Below are positions 17,995 through 27,585 of a stretch of DNA of 64,000 bases, in pieces. Origin of the DNA: Flagellimonas olearia. GTDB taxonomy: Bacteria; Bacteroidota; Bacteroidia; Flavobacteriales; Flavobacteriaceae. The notes beneath the pieces were generated by a model. The model searched no databases and had not been told where the DNA came from. It worked only from the letters and a program-made list of their open reading frames with translations. The stretch lies in NCBI RefSeq assembly GCF_009184425.1, contig NZ_WELG01000001.1, forward strand, positions 927,770 to 991,769, in the 5' to 3' direction. A program made the translations under genes and the position numbers. Numbering within the stretch: position 1 is the first letter of the stretch; each line of letters opens with the position of its first letter.

Positions 17995-19029
17995 ATGAAA
18001 TTTACAGCTACCCAAATTGCCGGAATCTTAGAGGGGGAAGTTGAGGGAAATCCTCAAATCGCTGTACATAAATTATCCAAAATTGAAGAGGGCGAAAAAG
18101 GCTCCTTGACTTTTTTGGCGAATCCAAAGTATACCTCTTATATCTACTCCACAAAGGCATCCATAACCATTGTGAACAAGGATTTCATTCCAGAACAGTC
18201 CCTGTCCACCACATTGATCAAAGTAGAGGACGCCTACAAATCTTTTTCCAAATTATTGGAATACTACAATCAAGTAAAGAACAATAAAGTGGGCGTGGAA
18301 AGCCCATCCTTTATTTCCGCAAGTGCCCGTTACGGGGAAGGATTTTATTTAGGAGCTTTTTCCTATCTGGGCGAAAATGTCAAGATAGGGGACAATGTAA
18401 AGGTCTATCCCAATGTATATATAGGTGATAATGTCACCATTGGCGACAACGTGATGATCTTTGCAGGTGCCAAAATATATTCCGAATCCATTATAGGAGA
18501 CAATTGCACCATACATAGTGGTGTAATCATCGGTGCTGATGGTTTTGGATTTACCCCAAATGCCAAGGGCGAGTACAGCAAAGTGCCACAGACCGGAAAC
18601 GTTATCTTGGAAGATAATGTAGATATAGGGGCAGGCACCACAATAGATCGGGCCACACTTGGATCTACCATTTTACGAAAAGGGGTAAAGTTGGACAACC
18701 AAATCCAGATTGCCCATAATGTTGAAATTGGTGAGCATACCGCCATTGCCGCACAAACGGGTATAGCAGGATCTACTAAAATTGGAAAGCACTGCCTTAT
18801 TGGTGGCCAAGTAGGCATCGTGGGGCATATTACCATAGGGGATAGGGTCAAGATACAAGCACAATCAGGGATTGGACGAAACGTGAAAGATGATGAAGTG
18901 CTGCAAGGATCACCCGCACTGAACTACGGCGACTTCAATAAATCATACGTACACTTCAAGAATTTACCAAAACTGGTGAATCAAATCTCCAACATAGAAA
19001 AAAAAGTTGAAGGTGAGCAAGACAAGTAA
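17995..19029 (+). CDS. lpxD: UDP-3-O-acylglucosamine N-acyltransferase
   Basis: 344 aa; adds the N-linked hydroxyacyl chain to UDP-3-O-acyl-GlcN in lipid A synthesis. N-terminal uridine-binding domain ([20 protein letters not shown] onward) then left-handed beta-helix hexapeptide repeats from about residue 105 to 310, with the catalytic-region histidine in [10 protein letters not shown]. The C-terminal helix is short. First gene of the block lpxD, lpxC-fabZ, lpxA, efp, lpxD-like; its 3' end overlaps the next start. Confidence 0.95.
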   Translation: MKFTATQIAGILEGEVEGNPQIAVHKLSKIEEGEKGSLTFLANPKYTSYIYSTKASITIVNKDFIPEQSLSTTLIKVEDAYKSFSKLLEYYNQVKNNKVGVESPSFISASARYGEGFYLGAFSYLGENVKIGDNVKVYPNVYIGDNVTIGDNVMIFAGAKIYSESIIGDNCTIHSGVIIGADGFGFTPNAKGEYSKVPQTGNVILEDNVDIGAGTTIDRATLGSTILRKGVKLDNQIQIAHNVEIGEHTAIAAQTGIAGSTKIGKHCLIGGQVGIVGHITIGDRVKIQAQSGIGRNVKDDEVLQGSPALNYGDFNKSYVHFKNLPKLVNQISNIEKKVEGEQDK

Positions 19030-20425
19030 CAAGCAACGCACCATTGAAAAGAAAGTAACCCTTGAGGGAGTGGGACTCCATACAGGGGAACATGTGACCA
19101 TGAGCTTTTTACCTGCAAAGGAAAACCATGGTTATGCATTCAAACGGGTAGATCTTGAGGGAGAACCCATTATTGAGGCCGATGCCAACTATGTGGTAAA
19201 TACCCAAAGAGGTACCAATCTGGAAAAGAATGGGGTGAAAATCCAAACCTCGGAGCATGTTCTTGCTGCCTTGGTTGGGTTGGATATTGATAATGTGATG
19301 ATCGAGTTGAATGCCCCTGAACCTCCTATTATGGATGGCTCTTCCAAGTTTTTTGTGAAAGCGTTGGAAGAAGCTGGTATCGTGGAGCAGGATCAGGAGC
19401 GGGAGGAATACGTGGTAAAAGATGTTATTTCTTATAAGGATGAAGCTACGGGCAGTGAGATAACCGTAATCCCATCGGACCATTATCAGATTACCACAAT
19501 GGTGGATTTTGGCACTAAAGTTCTAGGGACCCAAAATGCCACTTTGGAGCATATCTCCGACTTTAAGGAGCAGATTGCCTCTGCCCGTACCTTTAGTTTT
19601 CTTCATGAGTTGGAGATGCTTTTGGAGCATGGCCTGATCAAAGGAGGGGACCTTAACAATGCCATTGTTTATGTGGACAAGGAAATTTCCGAGTCCACCA
19701 TGAAAAAGTTGGAACAGGCTTTCAACAAAGAAAAACTATCGGTAAAACCGAATGGGATCTTGGACAATTTGACTTTACATTATCCCAATGAGGCCGCACG
19801 ACATAAATTATTGGATGTAGTTGGGGATTTGGCTTTGGCCGGAACGCGGATTCGGGGAAAGGTCATTGCCAATAAGCCCGGCCATTTTGTGAACACCCAA
19901 TTTGCCAAAAAACTATCCAAAATCATCAAGATAGAGAAAAGGAACAAGGTTCCCACCTATGATTTGAATCAGACTCCTTTAATGGATGTGACCAAGATCA
20001 TGGGGATGTTACCCCACCGTCCGCCCTTTTTGTTGGTGGATAAGATTCTGGAACTTTCCGACACCCATGTGGTAGGTGTAAAGAACGTGACCATGAACGA
20101 ACCGTTCTTTGTGGGACACTTTCCTGGCGCACCGGTTATGCCCGGCGTACTTCAGGTAGAGGCCATGGCACAAACAGGAGGCATCTTGGTGTTGAGCACT
20201 GTTCCGGACCCGGAAAACTATTTGACGTTCTTTATGAAAATAGACAACGTGAAGTTTAAACAACAGGTGGTACCCGGAGACACCTTAATCTTTAAATGCG
20301 ATTTGATTTCTCCCATTCGCCGTGGCATTTGTCACATGCAGGCTTATGCCTATGCCAACGGCAGGTTGGTTTCGGAAGCCGAGCTTATGGCACAGATCGT
20401 TAAAACCAAAAACGCTGACGAATAG
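19013..20425 (+). CDS. lpxC-fabZ: Bifunctional UDP-3-O-acyl-GlcNAc deacetylase / 3-hydroxyacyl-ACP dehydratase
   Basis: 470 aa natural fusion typical of Bacteroidota. Residues about 1-310 are LpxC (GVGLHTGE, zinc-ligand EHVLAALVG, and [13 protein letters not shown] with ligand His/Asp), the committed step of lipid A synthesis. Residues about 320-470 are FabZ ([12 protein letters not shown], catalytic [20 protein letters not shown]), which dehydrates 3-hydroxyacyl-ACP. The fusion couples two enzymes competing for the same acyl pool. GTG 19013 is chosen; a TTG at 19007 is also in frame. It overlaps lpxD by 17 bases. Confidence 0.95.
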   Translation: MSKTSNKQRTIEKKVTLEGVGLHTGEHVTMSFLPAKENHGYAFKRVDLEGEPIIEADANYVVNTQRGTNLEKNGVKIQTSEHVLAALVGLDIDNVMIELNAPEPPIMDGSSKFFVKALEEAGIVEQDQEREEYVVKDVISYKDEATGSEITVIPSDHYQITTMVDFGTKVLGTQNATLEHISDFKEQIASARTFSFLHELEMLLEHGLIKGGDLNNAIVYVDKEISESTMKKLEQAFNKEKLSVKPNGILDNLTLHYPNEAARHKLLDVVGDLALAGTRIRGKVIANKPGHFVNTQFAKKLSKIIKIEKRNKVPTYDLNQTPLMDVTKIMGMLPHRPPFLLVDKILELSDTHVVGVKNVTMNEPFFVGHFPGAPVMPGVLQVEAMAQTGGILVLSTVPDPENYLTFFMKIDNVKFKQQVVPGDTLIFKCDLISPIRRGICHMQAYAYANGRLVSEAELMAQIVKTKNADE

Positions 20426-21211
20426 ATGAACCAACCCTTAGCATATGTGCACCCAGGTGCCAAGATTGCCAAAAACGTGGTCATAGAGCCCTTCACCACC
20501 ATTCACAATAATGTAACCATTGGTGAAGGCACTTGGATTGGCTCAAATGTAACTATCATGGAAGGGGCCCGTATTGGAAAAAATTGCAATATTTTTCCCG
20601 GGGCCATTATCTCCGCCATGCCACAAGATTTAAAATATCAGGGGGAAGACACCACGGTCCATATTGGGGACAATACCACCATTAGGGAATGTGCCACTAT
20701 CAACAAAGGGACCTCGGACCGTATGAAAACGGTCATCGGGAACAACTGTCTGATCATGGCCTATTGCCACGTAGCACACGATTGTGTTGTAGGCGATGGA
20801 TGTATCTTCAGTAATAACTCCACTTTGGCCGGACACGTGACCATTGGTCAGAATGTGGTTTTGGCCGGAATGGTGGCCGTACACCAGTTTGTATCCATTG
20901 GAAACCATGCGTTTGTAACAGGTGGTTCATTGGTACGGAAAGATGTACCACCCTTTGTGAAAGCGGCAAGAGAACCCTTGTCCTATGTAGGCATCAACTC
21001 CATAGGGCTTCGCAGAAGAGGGTTTGAAGCTGAAAAAATCAGGGAGATACAGAATATCTACAGAATATTATATCAAAAAAATTATAACAATTCCCAAGCG
21101 GCATCCATTATTGAAGCTGAAATGGAGGCAACTCCTGAACGTGATGAGATCCTTCAATTTATCAGGGATTCGCAACGCGGAATCATGAAAGGCTATTTTA
21201 GTTCAAATTAA
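20426..21211 (+). CDS. lpxA: Acyl-ACP-UDP-N-acetylglucosamine O-acyltransferase
   Basis: 261 aa; first lipid A acylation. Hexapeptide-repeat beta-helix from the N-terminus (YVHPGAKIAKNVVIEPFTTI), catalytic-region AYCHVAHDC, and HQFVSIGNHAFVTGGSLVRKDVPP before a C-terminal helical domain (RRGFEAEKIREIQNIYRILY). It starts on the base after the lpxC-fabZ stop codon, so is translationally coupled. Confidence 0.97.
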   Translation: MNQPLAYVHPGAKIAKNVVIEPFTTIHNNVTIGEGTWIGSNVTIMEGARIGKNCNIFPGAIISAMPQDLKYQGEDTTVHIGDNTTIRECATINKGTSDRMKTVIGNNCLIMAYCHVAHDCVVGDGCIFSNNSTLAGHVTIGQNVVLAGMVAVHQFVSIGNHAFVTGGSLVRKDVPPFVKAAREPLSYVGINSIGLRRRGFEAEKIREIQNIYRILYQKNYNNSQAASIIEAEMEATPERDEILQFIRDSQRGIMKGYFSSN

Positions 21212-21215
21212 TCCT

Positions 21216-21782
21216 ATGGCAAGTACTTCAGATATACGAAAAGGGTTGTGCATTAGATACAACCACGACATTTTTAAGATCATTGAATTCCTTCATGTAA
21301 AACCCGGAAAAGGCCCTGCCTTTGTCCGAACCAAATTAAAAAGTGTCACTACAGGAAAAGTAATAGACAATACCTTCTCCGCTGGGCATAAGATTGAAGA
21401 TGTTAGGGTAGAGACCCGATCGTATCAATATCTATATCCGGAAGGGGACACGTTCCACTTCATGAATACGGATGATTACAACCAGATTTCCCTGCAAAAA
21501 GATGCGTTGGATTCTCCTGACCTATTAAAAGAAGGAGAGGTCGTTACCATTATTTTCAATACGGAGGACAACATGCCACTTTCAGTGGAAATGCCCGCCA
21601 GTGTTATTTTGGAGGTAACCCATACCGAACCTGGGGTTAAGGGAAATACAGCCACCAATGCCACCAAACCGGCCACTGTGGAAACCGGTGCCCGTATCAA
21701 CGTTCCGCTTTTTATCAATGAAGGTGACAAAATCAAAATCGATACGGAAAAAGGGGCATACATGGAACGTGCTAAAGAATAA
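21216..21782 (+). CDS. efp: Elongation factor P
   Basis: 188 aa; relieves ribosome stalling at polyproline. N-terminal KOW-like domain carries the modification loop HVKPGKGPAFVRTKLK with the modifiable lysine at position 32; two OB-fold domains follow and the C-terminal signature INVPLFINEGDKIKIDTEKGAY is intact. Four bases after lpxA, so part of the lipid A operon. No efp-modification gene is seen in the window. Confidence 0.96.
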   Translation: MASTSDIRKGLCIRYNHDIFKIIEFLHVKPGKGPAFVRTKLKSVTTGKVIDNTFSAGHKIEDVRVETRSYQYLYPEGDTFHFMNTDDYNQISLQKDALDSPDLLKEGEVVTIIFNTEDNMPLSVEMPASVILEVTHTEPGVKGNTATNATKPATVETGARINVPLFINEGDKIKIDTEKGAYMERAKE

Positions 21783-21788
21783 CGAGCC

Positions 21789-22724
21789 ATGAAATTCCCT
21801 AGGGCGTATACCTTAAAAGAAATTTCGGAGCTCATTGACTCGGAATTTGTGGGAGGGGAAACCTTTCCCATTTTTGGAATGAATGAAATCCATGTCGTGG
21901 AGGAAGGGGATATTGTATTTGTGGATCACCCCAAGTACTATGACAAAGCCCTTGAGTCCAGGGCATCCGTGGTACTCATCAATAAAGATGTGGAGTGCCC
22001 GGAAGGAAAGGCACTGTTGATTTCTGATGACCCTTTTAGGGATTTCAACAAGCTGACGAAGTTTTTCAGACCCTTCCAGAGTGCCAATACTTCCATAGCC
22101 GAAACAGCCGAAATAGGTGAGGGAACCATCATACAACCCAATGTTTTTATTGGCAACCATGTAAAAATTGGAAAACACTGTACCATCCATCCCAATGTGA
22201 CCATTTATGACCATTGTGTTATTGGTGACCATGTTACCATACATTCCGGTACCGTGTTGGGTTCAGATGCCTTTTACTACAAGAATAGACCCGAAGGACT
22301 GGACAAATTGATATCTGGAGGTAGGGTAGTCGTTGAAGACCACGTAGATATTGGAGCAGCTTGTACCATTGATCGTGGGGTTACGGGGGACACCCGTATC
22401 AAAACAGGATCAAAACTGGACAATCAAATCCAAATTGGCCACGATACCGTGATTGGAAAAAAATGCATGATTGCTTCCCAAGTGGGCATCGCAGGATGCG
22501 TGGTAGTGGAAGACGAAGTCATCATGTGGGGGCAGGTAGGAGTGACCAGTGCAGCAACCATAGGAAAAAAGGCAATTATTTTGGCCCAAACAGGGGTTGC
22601 CAAATCCTTGGAGGGTGGCAAGACCTATTTTGGAAGCCCTGCGGAGGAAGCCCGTGATAAACTGAAGCAAATGGCTTTGGTAAAGAAAATCCCGGAAATC
22701 CTCGAAAAATTGAAAAAGATTTAA
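21789..22724 (+). CDS. LpxD-like acyltransferase paralog
   Basis: 311 aa. N-terminal LpxD-type uridine-binding-like domain (FVGGETFPIFGMNEIHVVEE) followed by hexapeptide repeats (about 100-285) including NQIQIGHDTVIGKKCMIASQ, where the histidine fits the catalytic position. It is shorter and clearly different from the lpxD product upstream. Bacteroidota commonly carry this second copy next to efp; its acyl or sugar specificity is not established from sequence. Six bases after efp. Confidence 0.85.
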   Translation: MKFPRAYTLKEISELIDSEFVGGETFPIFGMNEIHVVEEGDIVFVDHPKYYDKALESRASVVLINKDVECPEGKALLISDDPFRDFNKLTKFFRPFQSANTSIAETAEIGEGTIIQPNVFIGNHVKIGKHCTIHPNVTIYDHCVIGDHVTIHSGTVLGSDAFYYKNRPEGLDKLISGGRVVVEDHVDIGAACTIDRGVTGDTRIKTGSKLDNQIQIGHDTVIGKKCMIASQVGIAGCVVVEDEVIMWGQVGVTSAATIGKKAIILAQTGVAKSLEGGKTYFGSPAEEARDKLKQMALVKKIPEILEKLKKI

Positions 22725-22783
22725 TAAAACAATAGACAAAACGCATAGCATAGCCTATTTTTACACCTAATTAAGTTTAACAT

Positions 22784-23656
22784 ATGAGCGTCTTAGTAAA
22801 CAAAGATTCAAAAATAATTGTACAAGGTTTTACCGGTAGCGAAGGAACATTCCACGCCGGACAAATGATTGAATACGGTACCAATGTAGTAGGAGGTGTG
22901 ACCCCCGGAAAAGGTGGGCAGGAACACTTGGGAAAACCAGTTTTCAATACCGTTTTGGAAGCGGTTGAAAAAGTAGGTGCCGACACTACCATCATTTTTG
23001 TACCACCCGCCTTTGCTGCAGATGCCATTATGGAAGCCGCTGATGCCGGCATCAAGGTCATCATTACCATTACAGAAGGTATTCCTGTGGCCGATATGGT
23101 CAAGGCAAACGACTACATCAAGAATTTTGATTGTACTTTGATAGGCCCTAACTGCCCAGGCGTCATTACTCCCGGAGAGGCCAAAGTAGGCATCATGCCC
23201 GGTTTTGTATTCAAAAAAGGAAAAGTAGGAATTGTTTCCAAATCGGGAACTCTTACCTACGAAGCTGCTGATCAAGTGGTCCGTCAAGGATTGGGAATCA
23301 CTACTGCCATTGGTATTGGTGGAGACCCCATCATTGGAACAACTACAAAAAAAGCAGTGGAACTATTGATCAATGATCCAGAAACCGAGTGTGTGGTCAT
23401 GATCGGTGAGATTGGCGGACAATTGGAAGCCGAAGCGGCCAGGTGGTATAAAGAAAGTGGAAGCAAAAAGCCCATTATTGGGTTTATTGCCGGTGAAACG
23501 GCTCCTGCCGGACGTACCATGGGACACGCCGGTGCCATTGTAGGTGGTAGCGACGATACGGCCCAAGCCAAGAAAAGAATCATGCGCGAATGTGGTATCC
23601 ACGTAGTGGATTCCCCAGCAGAAATTGGCGTGAAAGTAAAAGAAGTGGTTGGCTAA
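22784..23656 (+). CDS. sucD: Succinate-CoA ligase (ADP-forming) alpha subunit
   Basis: 290 aa; TCA-cycle substrate-level phosphorylation. CoA-binding Rossmann region [19 protein letters not shown] (about 15-33), [20 protein letters not shown], and the phosphohistidine loop [13 protein letters not shown] near residue 245. The beta subunit (sucC) is not in the window, so the two are unlinked. Ends at a strong intrinsic terminator. Confidence 0.97.
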   Translation: MSVLVNKDSKIIVQGFTGSEGTFHAGQMIEYGTNVVGGVTPGKGGQEHLGKPVFNTVLEAVEKVGADTTIIFVPPAFAADAIMEAADAGIKVIITITEGIPVADMVKANDYIKNFDCTLIGPNCPGVITPGEAKVGIMPGFVFKKGKVGIVSKSGTLTYEAADQVVRQGLGITTAIGIGGDPIIGTTTKKAVELLINDPETECVVMIGEIGGQLEAEAARWYKESGSKKPIIGFIAGETAPAGRTMGHAGAIVGGSDDTAQAKKRIMRECGIHVVDSPAEIGVKVKEVVG

Positions 23657-23679
23657 GACCAACCGTTAAAACTATTCTA

Positions 23680-23706
23680 AATCCCGTTTAAAGCGGGATT
23701 TTTTTT
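23680..23706 (+). terminator. Intrinsic terminator after sucD
   Basis: Hairpin AATCCCG / CGGGATT (23680-23686 with 23694-23700) followed by T tract 23699-23706; 24 bases past the sucD stop. Confidence 0.85.
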
Positions 23707-23728
23707 CGGCAAAACATAAAACAACAAC

Positions 23729-23736
23729 TATATTTG
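23729..23736 (+). promoter_or_regulatory. -7 promoter element (TATATTTG) of fabG
   Basis: Exact TAnnTTTG match 30 bases before the fabG ATG and just after the sucD terminator, so fabG starts a new transcription unit. Confidence 0.5.
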
Positions 23737-23765
23737 GTTGATAACCATTCAAACACTATCAGCAT

Positions 23766-24515
23766 ATGAAACTTTTGGAAGGAAAAAACGTGATCATTAC
23801 CGGGGCAAGCAGGGGAATCGGAAAAGGGATAGCCCAAATATTTGGACAACATGGTGCCAATGTGGCATTTACCTATAGCTCCAGTGAAGCTCCAGCTCTG
23901 GAATTGCAAAAAGAACTGGAAGACATGGGTGTAAAGGCCAAGGCTTACAAAAGTAATGCGGCCAGTTATGAAGATTCGGAAGCTTTGGTGGCCCAGGTCT
24001 TGGAAGATTTTGATGGAAGAATCGATGTATTGATCAACAATGCCGGAATCACCAAGGACAATTTATTGATGCGGATGGGAGAGGATGATTTTGATGCTGT
24101 GGTGGAAATCAACCTAAAATCCGTGTTCAACATGACCAAAGCGGTACAACGTACCATGTTGAAACAACGAAAAGGCTCTATCATCAACATGAGCAGTGTG
24201 GTAGGAATCAAAGGAAATGCAGGACAGGCCAACTATGCCGCCTCAAAAGCTGGTATGATCGGATTCACAAAGTCCATAGCACTGGAATTGGGTTCACGGA
24301 ATATCCGTTGCAATGCCATTGCTCCTGGTTTCATTGAAACTGAAATGACCGATAAGTTGGACGAGAAAACGGTTCAGGGTTGGCGGGACGCCATTCCATT
24401 GAAACGAGGAGGAAAACCTGAGGATGTGGCCAATGCCTGTCTATTTTTGGCCTCCGACCTTTCAGACTATGTTACCGGACAAGTGTTGAGCGTGGACGGT
24501 GGCATGCTAACATAA
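23766..24515 (+). CDS. fabG: 3-oxoacyl-[acyl-carrier-protein] reductase
   Basis: 249 aa SDR enzyme reducing 3-oxoacyl-ACP with NADPH in fatty acid elongation. Cofactor motif TGASRGIGKGIA (13-24), NNAGIT, catalytic Ser in MSSVVG, YAASKAG (Tyr/Lys) and C-terminal GQVLSVDGGM are all present. Length and motifs fit FabG closely, though other SDR reductases share them. Followed after 5 bases by the VWA membrane protein. Confidence 0.93.
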   Translation: MKLLEGKNVIITGASRGIGKGIAQIFGQHGANVAFTYSSSEAPALELQKELEDMGVKAKAYKSNAASYEDSEALVAQVLEDFDGRIDVLINNAGITKDNLLMRMGEDDFDAVVEINLKSVFNMTKAVQRTMLKQRKGSIINMSSVVGIKGNAGQANYAASKAGMIGFTKSIALELGSRNIRCNAIAPGFIETEMTDKLDEKTVQGWRDAIPLKRGGKPEDVANACLFLASDLSDYVTGQVLSVDGGMLT

Positions 24516-24520
24516 AATGC

Positions 24521-26554
24521 ATGGAATTTAGCACGGTACTCCTTATTGTTCTTGCAGCGGTTGCCGTGCTATCCATGGTCCTTTATCAATACTTTTATAG
24601 AACCCCAAAAAAGGGTTCCTTGACAATAATACTGGCCACATTACGGTTTTTCACCTTGTTCTGTGGCCTTTTGTTATTGATCAATCCCAAATTCGTCAAT
24701 AGAGACTATTTTTTGGAAAAGGCCAATCTCATCGTGTTGGTCGACAATTCTTCATCCATTCAAGAGACCCAATCCAAAAGCTCTATTTCGGAAATAACCC
24801 AGCGTCTCATGGAGAATCCTTTGCTTCAAGAACGCTTTTCCATTTATGCCTATGCCTTTGGAAAAGATATCCGCGCCATGGACTCCCTTGGGTTCAATAA
24901 AAGGAACACCGATATTTCCAATGCGCTTTCTACGGTGGATGAGGTCTTTGTAAATGGCACCAACGCTGTGGTTCTTTTAACGGATGGTAACCAAACCTTA
25001 GGTAGGGATTACGAGTATCTCAACTTGGGAAGCAATCTTTCCATAAATCCAGTTGTGGTAGGTGACACCACGAATTATGAGGATATTTCCATTGGCCTCA
25101 TCAACACCAATACCTATGCATTTTTAAAGAATAGGTTTCCTGTGGAGGCCACTGTTTTGTACAACGGCCAACAATCCGTTTCCAAGGACGTCACCATGAC
25201 CTTGGATGGCAAAGTGGTCCATAGGGAGCGGGTAGAACTCAATCAAACCCAAAACAGCCAGACCCTACACACCTTGGTTGAGGCCCAGAGCGTGGGAATG
25301 AAAACCATTCGAGTTGAGGTGGAAACCTTGTCCAACGAAAGAAGTACCGCTAACAATAGAAAGGAAACTGCCATTGAGGTCATTGATGAAAGAACCAATG
25401 TGGTGATAATTTCTGATATGCTCCATCCGGATATGGGGGCGTTAAAAAAAGCAATTGAATCCAATGAACAGCGTACCGTATCCATACATCCCCCAACCGT
25501 TTCCAACAGCGTTTTGGAAGAGGCAGACTTGCTTATCCTCTACCAGCCCAACCGAAAGTTCAATGCTATATACGACCATATTTCAAAATCCGGTATAGGC
25601 ACCTTTACCATAACAGGCACCAAAACGGATTGGAAGTTCCTGAACAGGGTGCAACAAAGTTTTCAGAAAGAGAACAATAATCAATCTGAAGATATTTTAG
25701 CCGTTCGCAACGCTACATTCCAGACTTTTGGTCTGGATGATTTCAATGTCAATGGATTTCCGCCATTAGAAGGCTTTCTGGGAAATATTGAACTGAACAA
25801 GAACGGGGAAATCATCCTCTACCAACAGATTCGCGGTGTGGATTTGGAAAGTCCATTATTTGCTGTTTTATCCGAAGGAAATCAGAAAGATGCCGTTTTA
25901 TTCGGGGAAAATCTCTGGAAATGGCGTGCCCAGACCTTCAGGAATGACCAAAGTTTCCAAAATTTTGATGCTTTTATAGGAAAGCTCATGGTGTATTTGA
26001 ACAGTACAGGGCAACGAAATCGATTGGAACTCGACTACAACTTGATCTTTGATAATGCCAGCTTGGCACAGATACGAGCCTCCTATTTCGATGAAAGTTA
26101 TCAGTTTGACCCAAGTGCAAGCATAAACATCCAAGTAGAGGGGAAAGACAATGGTTTTACCCGTGAATCCCCCATGTTGTTGAAAGGCAATTTTTTTGAA
26201 GTGGATCTGGGTGATCTGGAAGCAGGCGAATACCAGTTCACGGTTACGGTAAAAGACGCCAACCTGAAACAATCTGGAACCTTCAAGATTTTGGATTTTA
26301 ACCCGGAAGATCAGTTTACTTCTTCCAATTATGGAAAATTGGGGCGATTGGCCGAGAAGACGGACGGCCACTTGTATTTCCCTAACAAGATTGACGCCTT
26401 GTTTGAAGAACTGACCACTTCGCAACACTATGTGCCCACACAAAAGAGCAAAGAGAATATTGTATCTTTAATAGATTTCCGTATCCTATTGGGATTGATG
26501 GTCCTTACCCTTGCTTTGGAGTGGTTCATCAGAAAGTACAACGGATTAATTTAA
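24521..26554 (+). CDS. VWA-like membrane protein
   Basis: 677 aa. Two N-terminal transmembrane helices (about 4-24 and 35-55), then a von Willebrand A domain with a complete MIDAS: DNSSS at 75-79, Thr in NTDISNAL and Asp in LLTDGNQ. A long beta-rich periplasmic or exported-face region follows, and a last transmembrane helix ends in WFIRKYNGLI. This topology resembles membrane BatA/BatB-like and glutamine-amidotransferase-like VWA proteins. The role is unknown; metal-dependent protein binding is likely. Co-directional with fabG (5-base gap) and the SPFH gene (13-base gap). Confidence 0.75.
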   Translation: MEFSTVLLIVLAAVAVLSMVLYQYFYRTPKKGSLTIILATLRFFTLFCGLLLLINPKFVNRDYFLEKANLIVLVDNSSSIQETQSKSSISEITQRLMENPLLQERFSIYAYAFGKDIRAMDSLGFNKRNTDISNALSTVDEVFVNGTNAVVLLTDGNQTLGRDYEYLNLGSNLSINPVVVGDTTNYEDISIGLINTNTYAFLKNRFPVEATVLYNGQQSVSKDVTMTLDGKVVHRERVELNQTQNSQTLHTLVEAQSVGMKTIRVEVETLSNERSTANNRKETAIEVIDERTNVVIISDMLHPDMGALKKAIESNEQRTVSIHPPTVSNSVLEEADLLILYQPNRKFNAIYDHISKSGIGTFTITGTKTDWKFLNRVQQSFQKENNNQSEDILAVRNATFQTFGLDDFNVNGFPPLEGFLGNIELNKNGEIILYQQIRGVDLESPLFAVLSEGNQKDAVLFGENLWKWRAQTFRNDQSFQNFDAFIGKLMVYLNSTGQRNRLELDYNLIFDNASLAQIRASYFDESYQFDPSASINIQVEGKDNGFTRESPMLLKGNFFEVDLGDLEAGEYQFTVTVKDANLKQSGTFKILDFNPEDQFTSSNYGKLGRLAEKTDGHLYFPNKIDALFEELTTSQHYVPTQKSKENIVSLIDFRILLGLMVLTLALEWFIRKYNGLI

Positions 26555-26567
26555 ATGTTATAAAACC

Positions 26568-27383
26568 ATGGATAGATTACCTAAGATTGCTTTACCGGCC
26601 TTAGCGGGCATTATTTTTCTGATCATATTTATTTCAAGATCTACAGTGACCATCGGTTCTGGGGAAGCCGGGGTTCTTTACAAATATTTTGGAGGAGGTG
26701 TGGTGACCGATGCTCCCCCCTTGGGCGAAGGATTCCACTTGGTTGCCCCATGGAACAAGGTGTTTGTGTACGAAGTTCGACAGCAAGAACAGCTTGAGAA
26801 AATGAACGTACTTTCCTCAAACGGTCTGGATATTAAACTCGAAGCCTCTGTTTGGTTCCAACCAAAATATGATGAGCTTGGTAAACTGCACCAAGAAAAA
26901 AGTGAACAATATATAGAACGAGTTTTGCTGCCGGCAATACGTTCTGCTGCCCGTAGCGTGGTTGGACGATACACCCCGGAACAGTTGTATTCCAGCAAGC
27001 GGGATGCCATTCAACAGGAAATCTTTGAAGAAACCCAAAAAATTGTGGATGACCAATATATTCAATTGAATGAGGTTTTGGTACGGGATGTAACCTTGCC
27101 ACCTACCATAAAGGATGCCATTGAACGTAAGCTCAAGCAGGAACAAGAATCCTTGGAGTATGAATTTAGATTGGTCACTGCCCAAAAAGAAGCGGAAAAA
27201 GTTCGAATCGAAGCACAAGGAAAAGCCGATGCGAATAAGATTTTAAGTGCTTCCCTTACGGACAAGATATTGCAGGATAAAGGGATTGAAGCTACTTTAA
27301 AACTCGCCGAATCCCCCAATGCAAAAGTGGTAGTGGTAGGGTCTGGAGACGATGGTTTGCCCCTAATTTTGGGAAATAACTAA
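26568..27383 (+). CDS. SPFH/prohibitin-family membrane protein
   Basis: 271 aa. One N-terminal transmembrane helix (LPALAGIIFLIIFI) followed by an SPFH/band-7 domain (about 25-190; YKYFGGGVVTDAPPLGEGFH, RSVVGRYTPEQLYSSKRDAI) and an alpha-helical coiled-coil stretch (RLVTAQKEAEKVRIEAQGKA). Prohibitin-type proteins form large membrane rings and often associate with the FtsH protease; the partner here is not in the window. Confidence 0.9.
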   Translation: MDRLPKIALPALAGIIFLIIFISRSTVTIGSGEAGVLYKYFGGGVVTDAPPLGEGFHLVAPWNKVFVYEVRQQEQLEKMNVLSSNGLDIKLEASVWFQPKYDELGKLHQEKSEQYIERVLLPAIRSAARSVVGRYTPEQLYSSKRDAIQQEIFEETQKIVDDQYIQLNEVLVRDVTLPPTIKDAIERKLKQEQESLEYEFRLVTAQKEAEKVRIEAQGKADANKILSASLTDKILQDKGIEATLKLAESPNAKVVVVGSGDDGLPLILGNN

Positions 27384-27413
27384 ATAAGTCTTTTTTGATA
27401 AAAAAATATGTCC

Positions 27414-27421
27414 TACTTTTG
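27414..27421 (+). promoter_or_regulatory. Promoter -7 element (TACTTTTG) of the histidine operon
   Basis: Exact TAnnTTTG match with a candidate -33 TTG at 27395-27397 (16-base spacer). It lies 8 bases before the leader-peptide ATG, predicting a leaderless or nearly leaderless leader mRNA. Confidence 0.6.
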
Positions 27422-27429
27422 ATTCCATA

Positions 27430-27483
27430 ATGAGAAACAAAAACGTACATCATCATTTTTACACTTGCTCTCAAGCGAGGTAG
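27430..27483 (+). CDS. Histidine operon leader peptide
   Basis: 17-residue peptide MRNKNVHHHFYTCSQAR ending in TAG, with three consecutive His codons (27448-27456). It lies between a promoter element and a leader terminator, 103 bases before hisG. The His run lets the ribosome sense charged tRNA-His. Its last four codons overlap the antiterminator strand, the classical attenuator arrangement. Too short for routine gene calling; support comes from the His run plus the downstream alternative hairpins. Confidence 0.85.
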   Translation: MRNKNVHHHFYTCSQAR

Positions 27484-27550
27484 AGATGTATTGTTGTAAT
27501 CAAAAATATATTCTAACCCGTTTGAGAAATCAAACGGGTTTTGTTTTTGT
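27469..27550 (+). promoter_or_regulatory. Transcription attenuator of the histidine operon
   Basis: Two mutually exclusive structures are visible. The terminator is a perfect 10-bp stem, AACCCGTTTG (27515-27524) with CAAACGGGTT (27531-27540), followed by TTTTGTTTTT. The antiterminator pairs TCTCAAGCG (27469-27477, end of the leader ORF) with CGTTTGAGA (27519-27527), eight Watson-Crick pairs and one G-U, and removes the terminator's 5' arm. A ribosome stalled at the His codons leaves 27469-27477 largely free; one at the stop codon masks it. A repeat of CCCGTTTG at 27552-27559 can also pair with the 3' arm. Confidence 0.85.
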
Positions 27551-27585
27551 GCCCGTTTGGGTTGTCAAACACCAAAAAAAAAATA

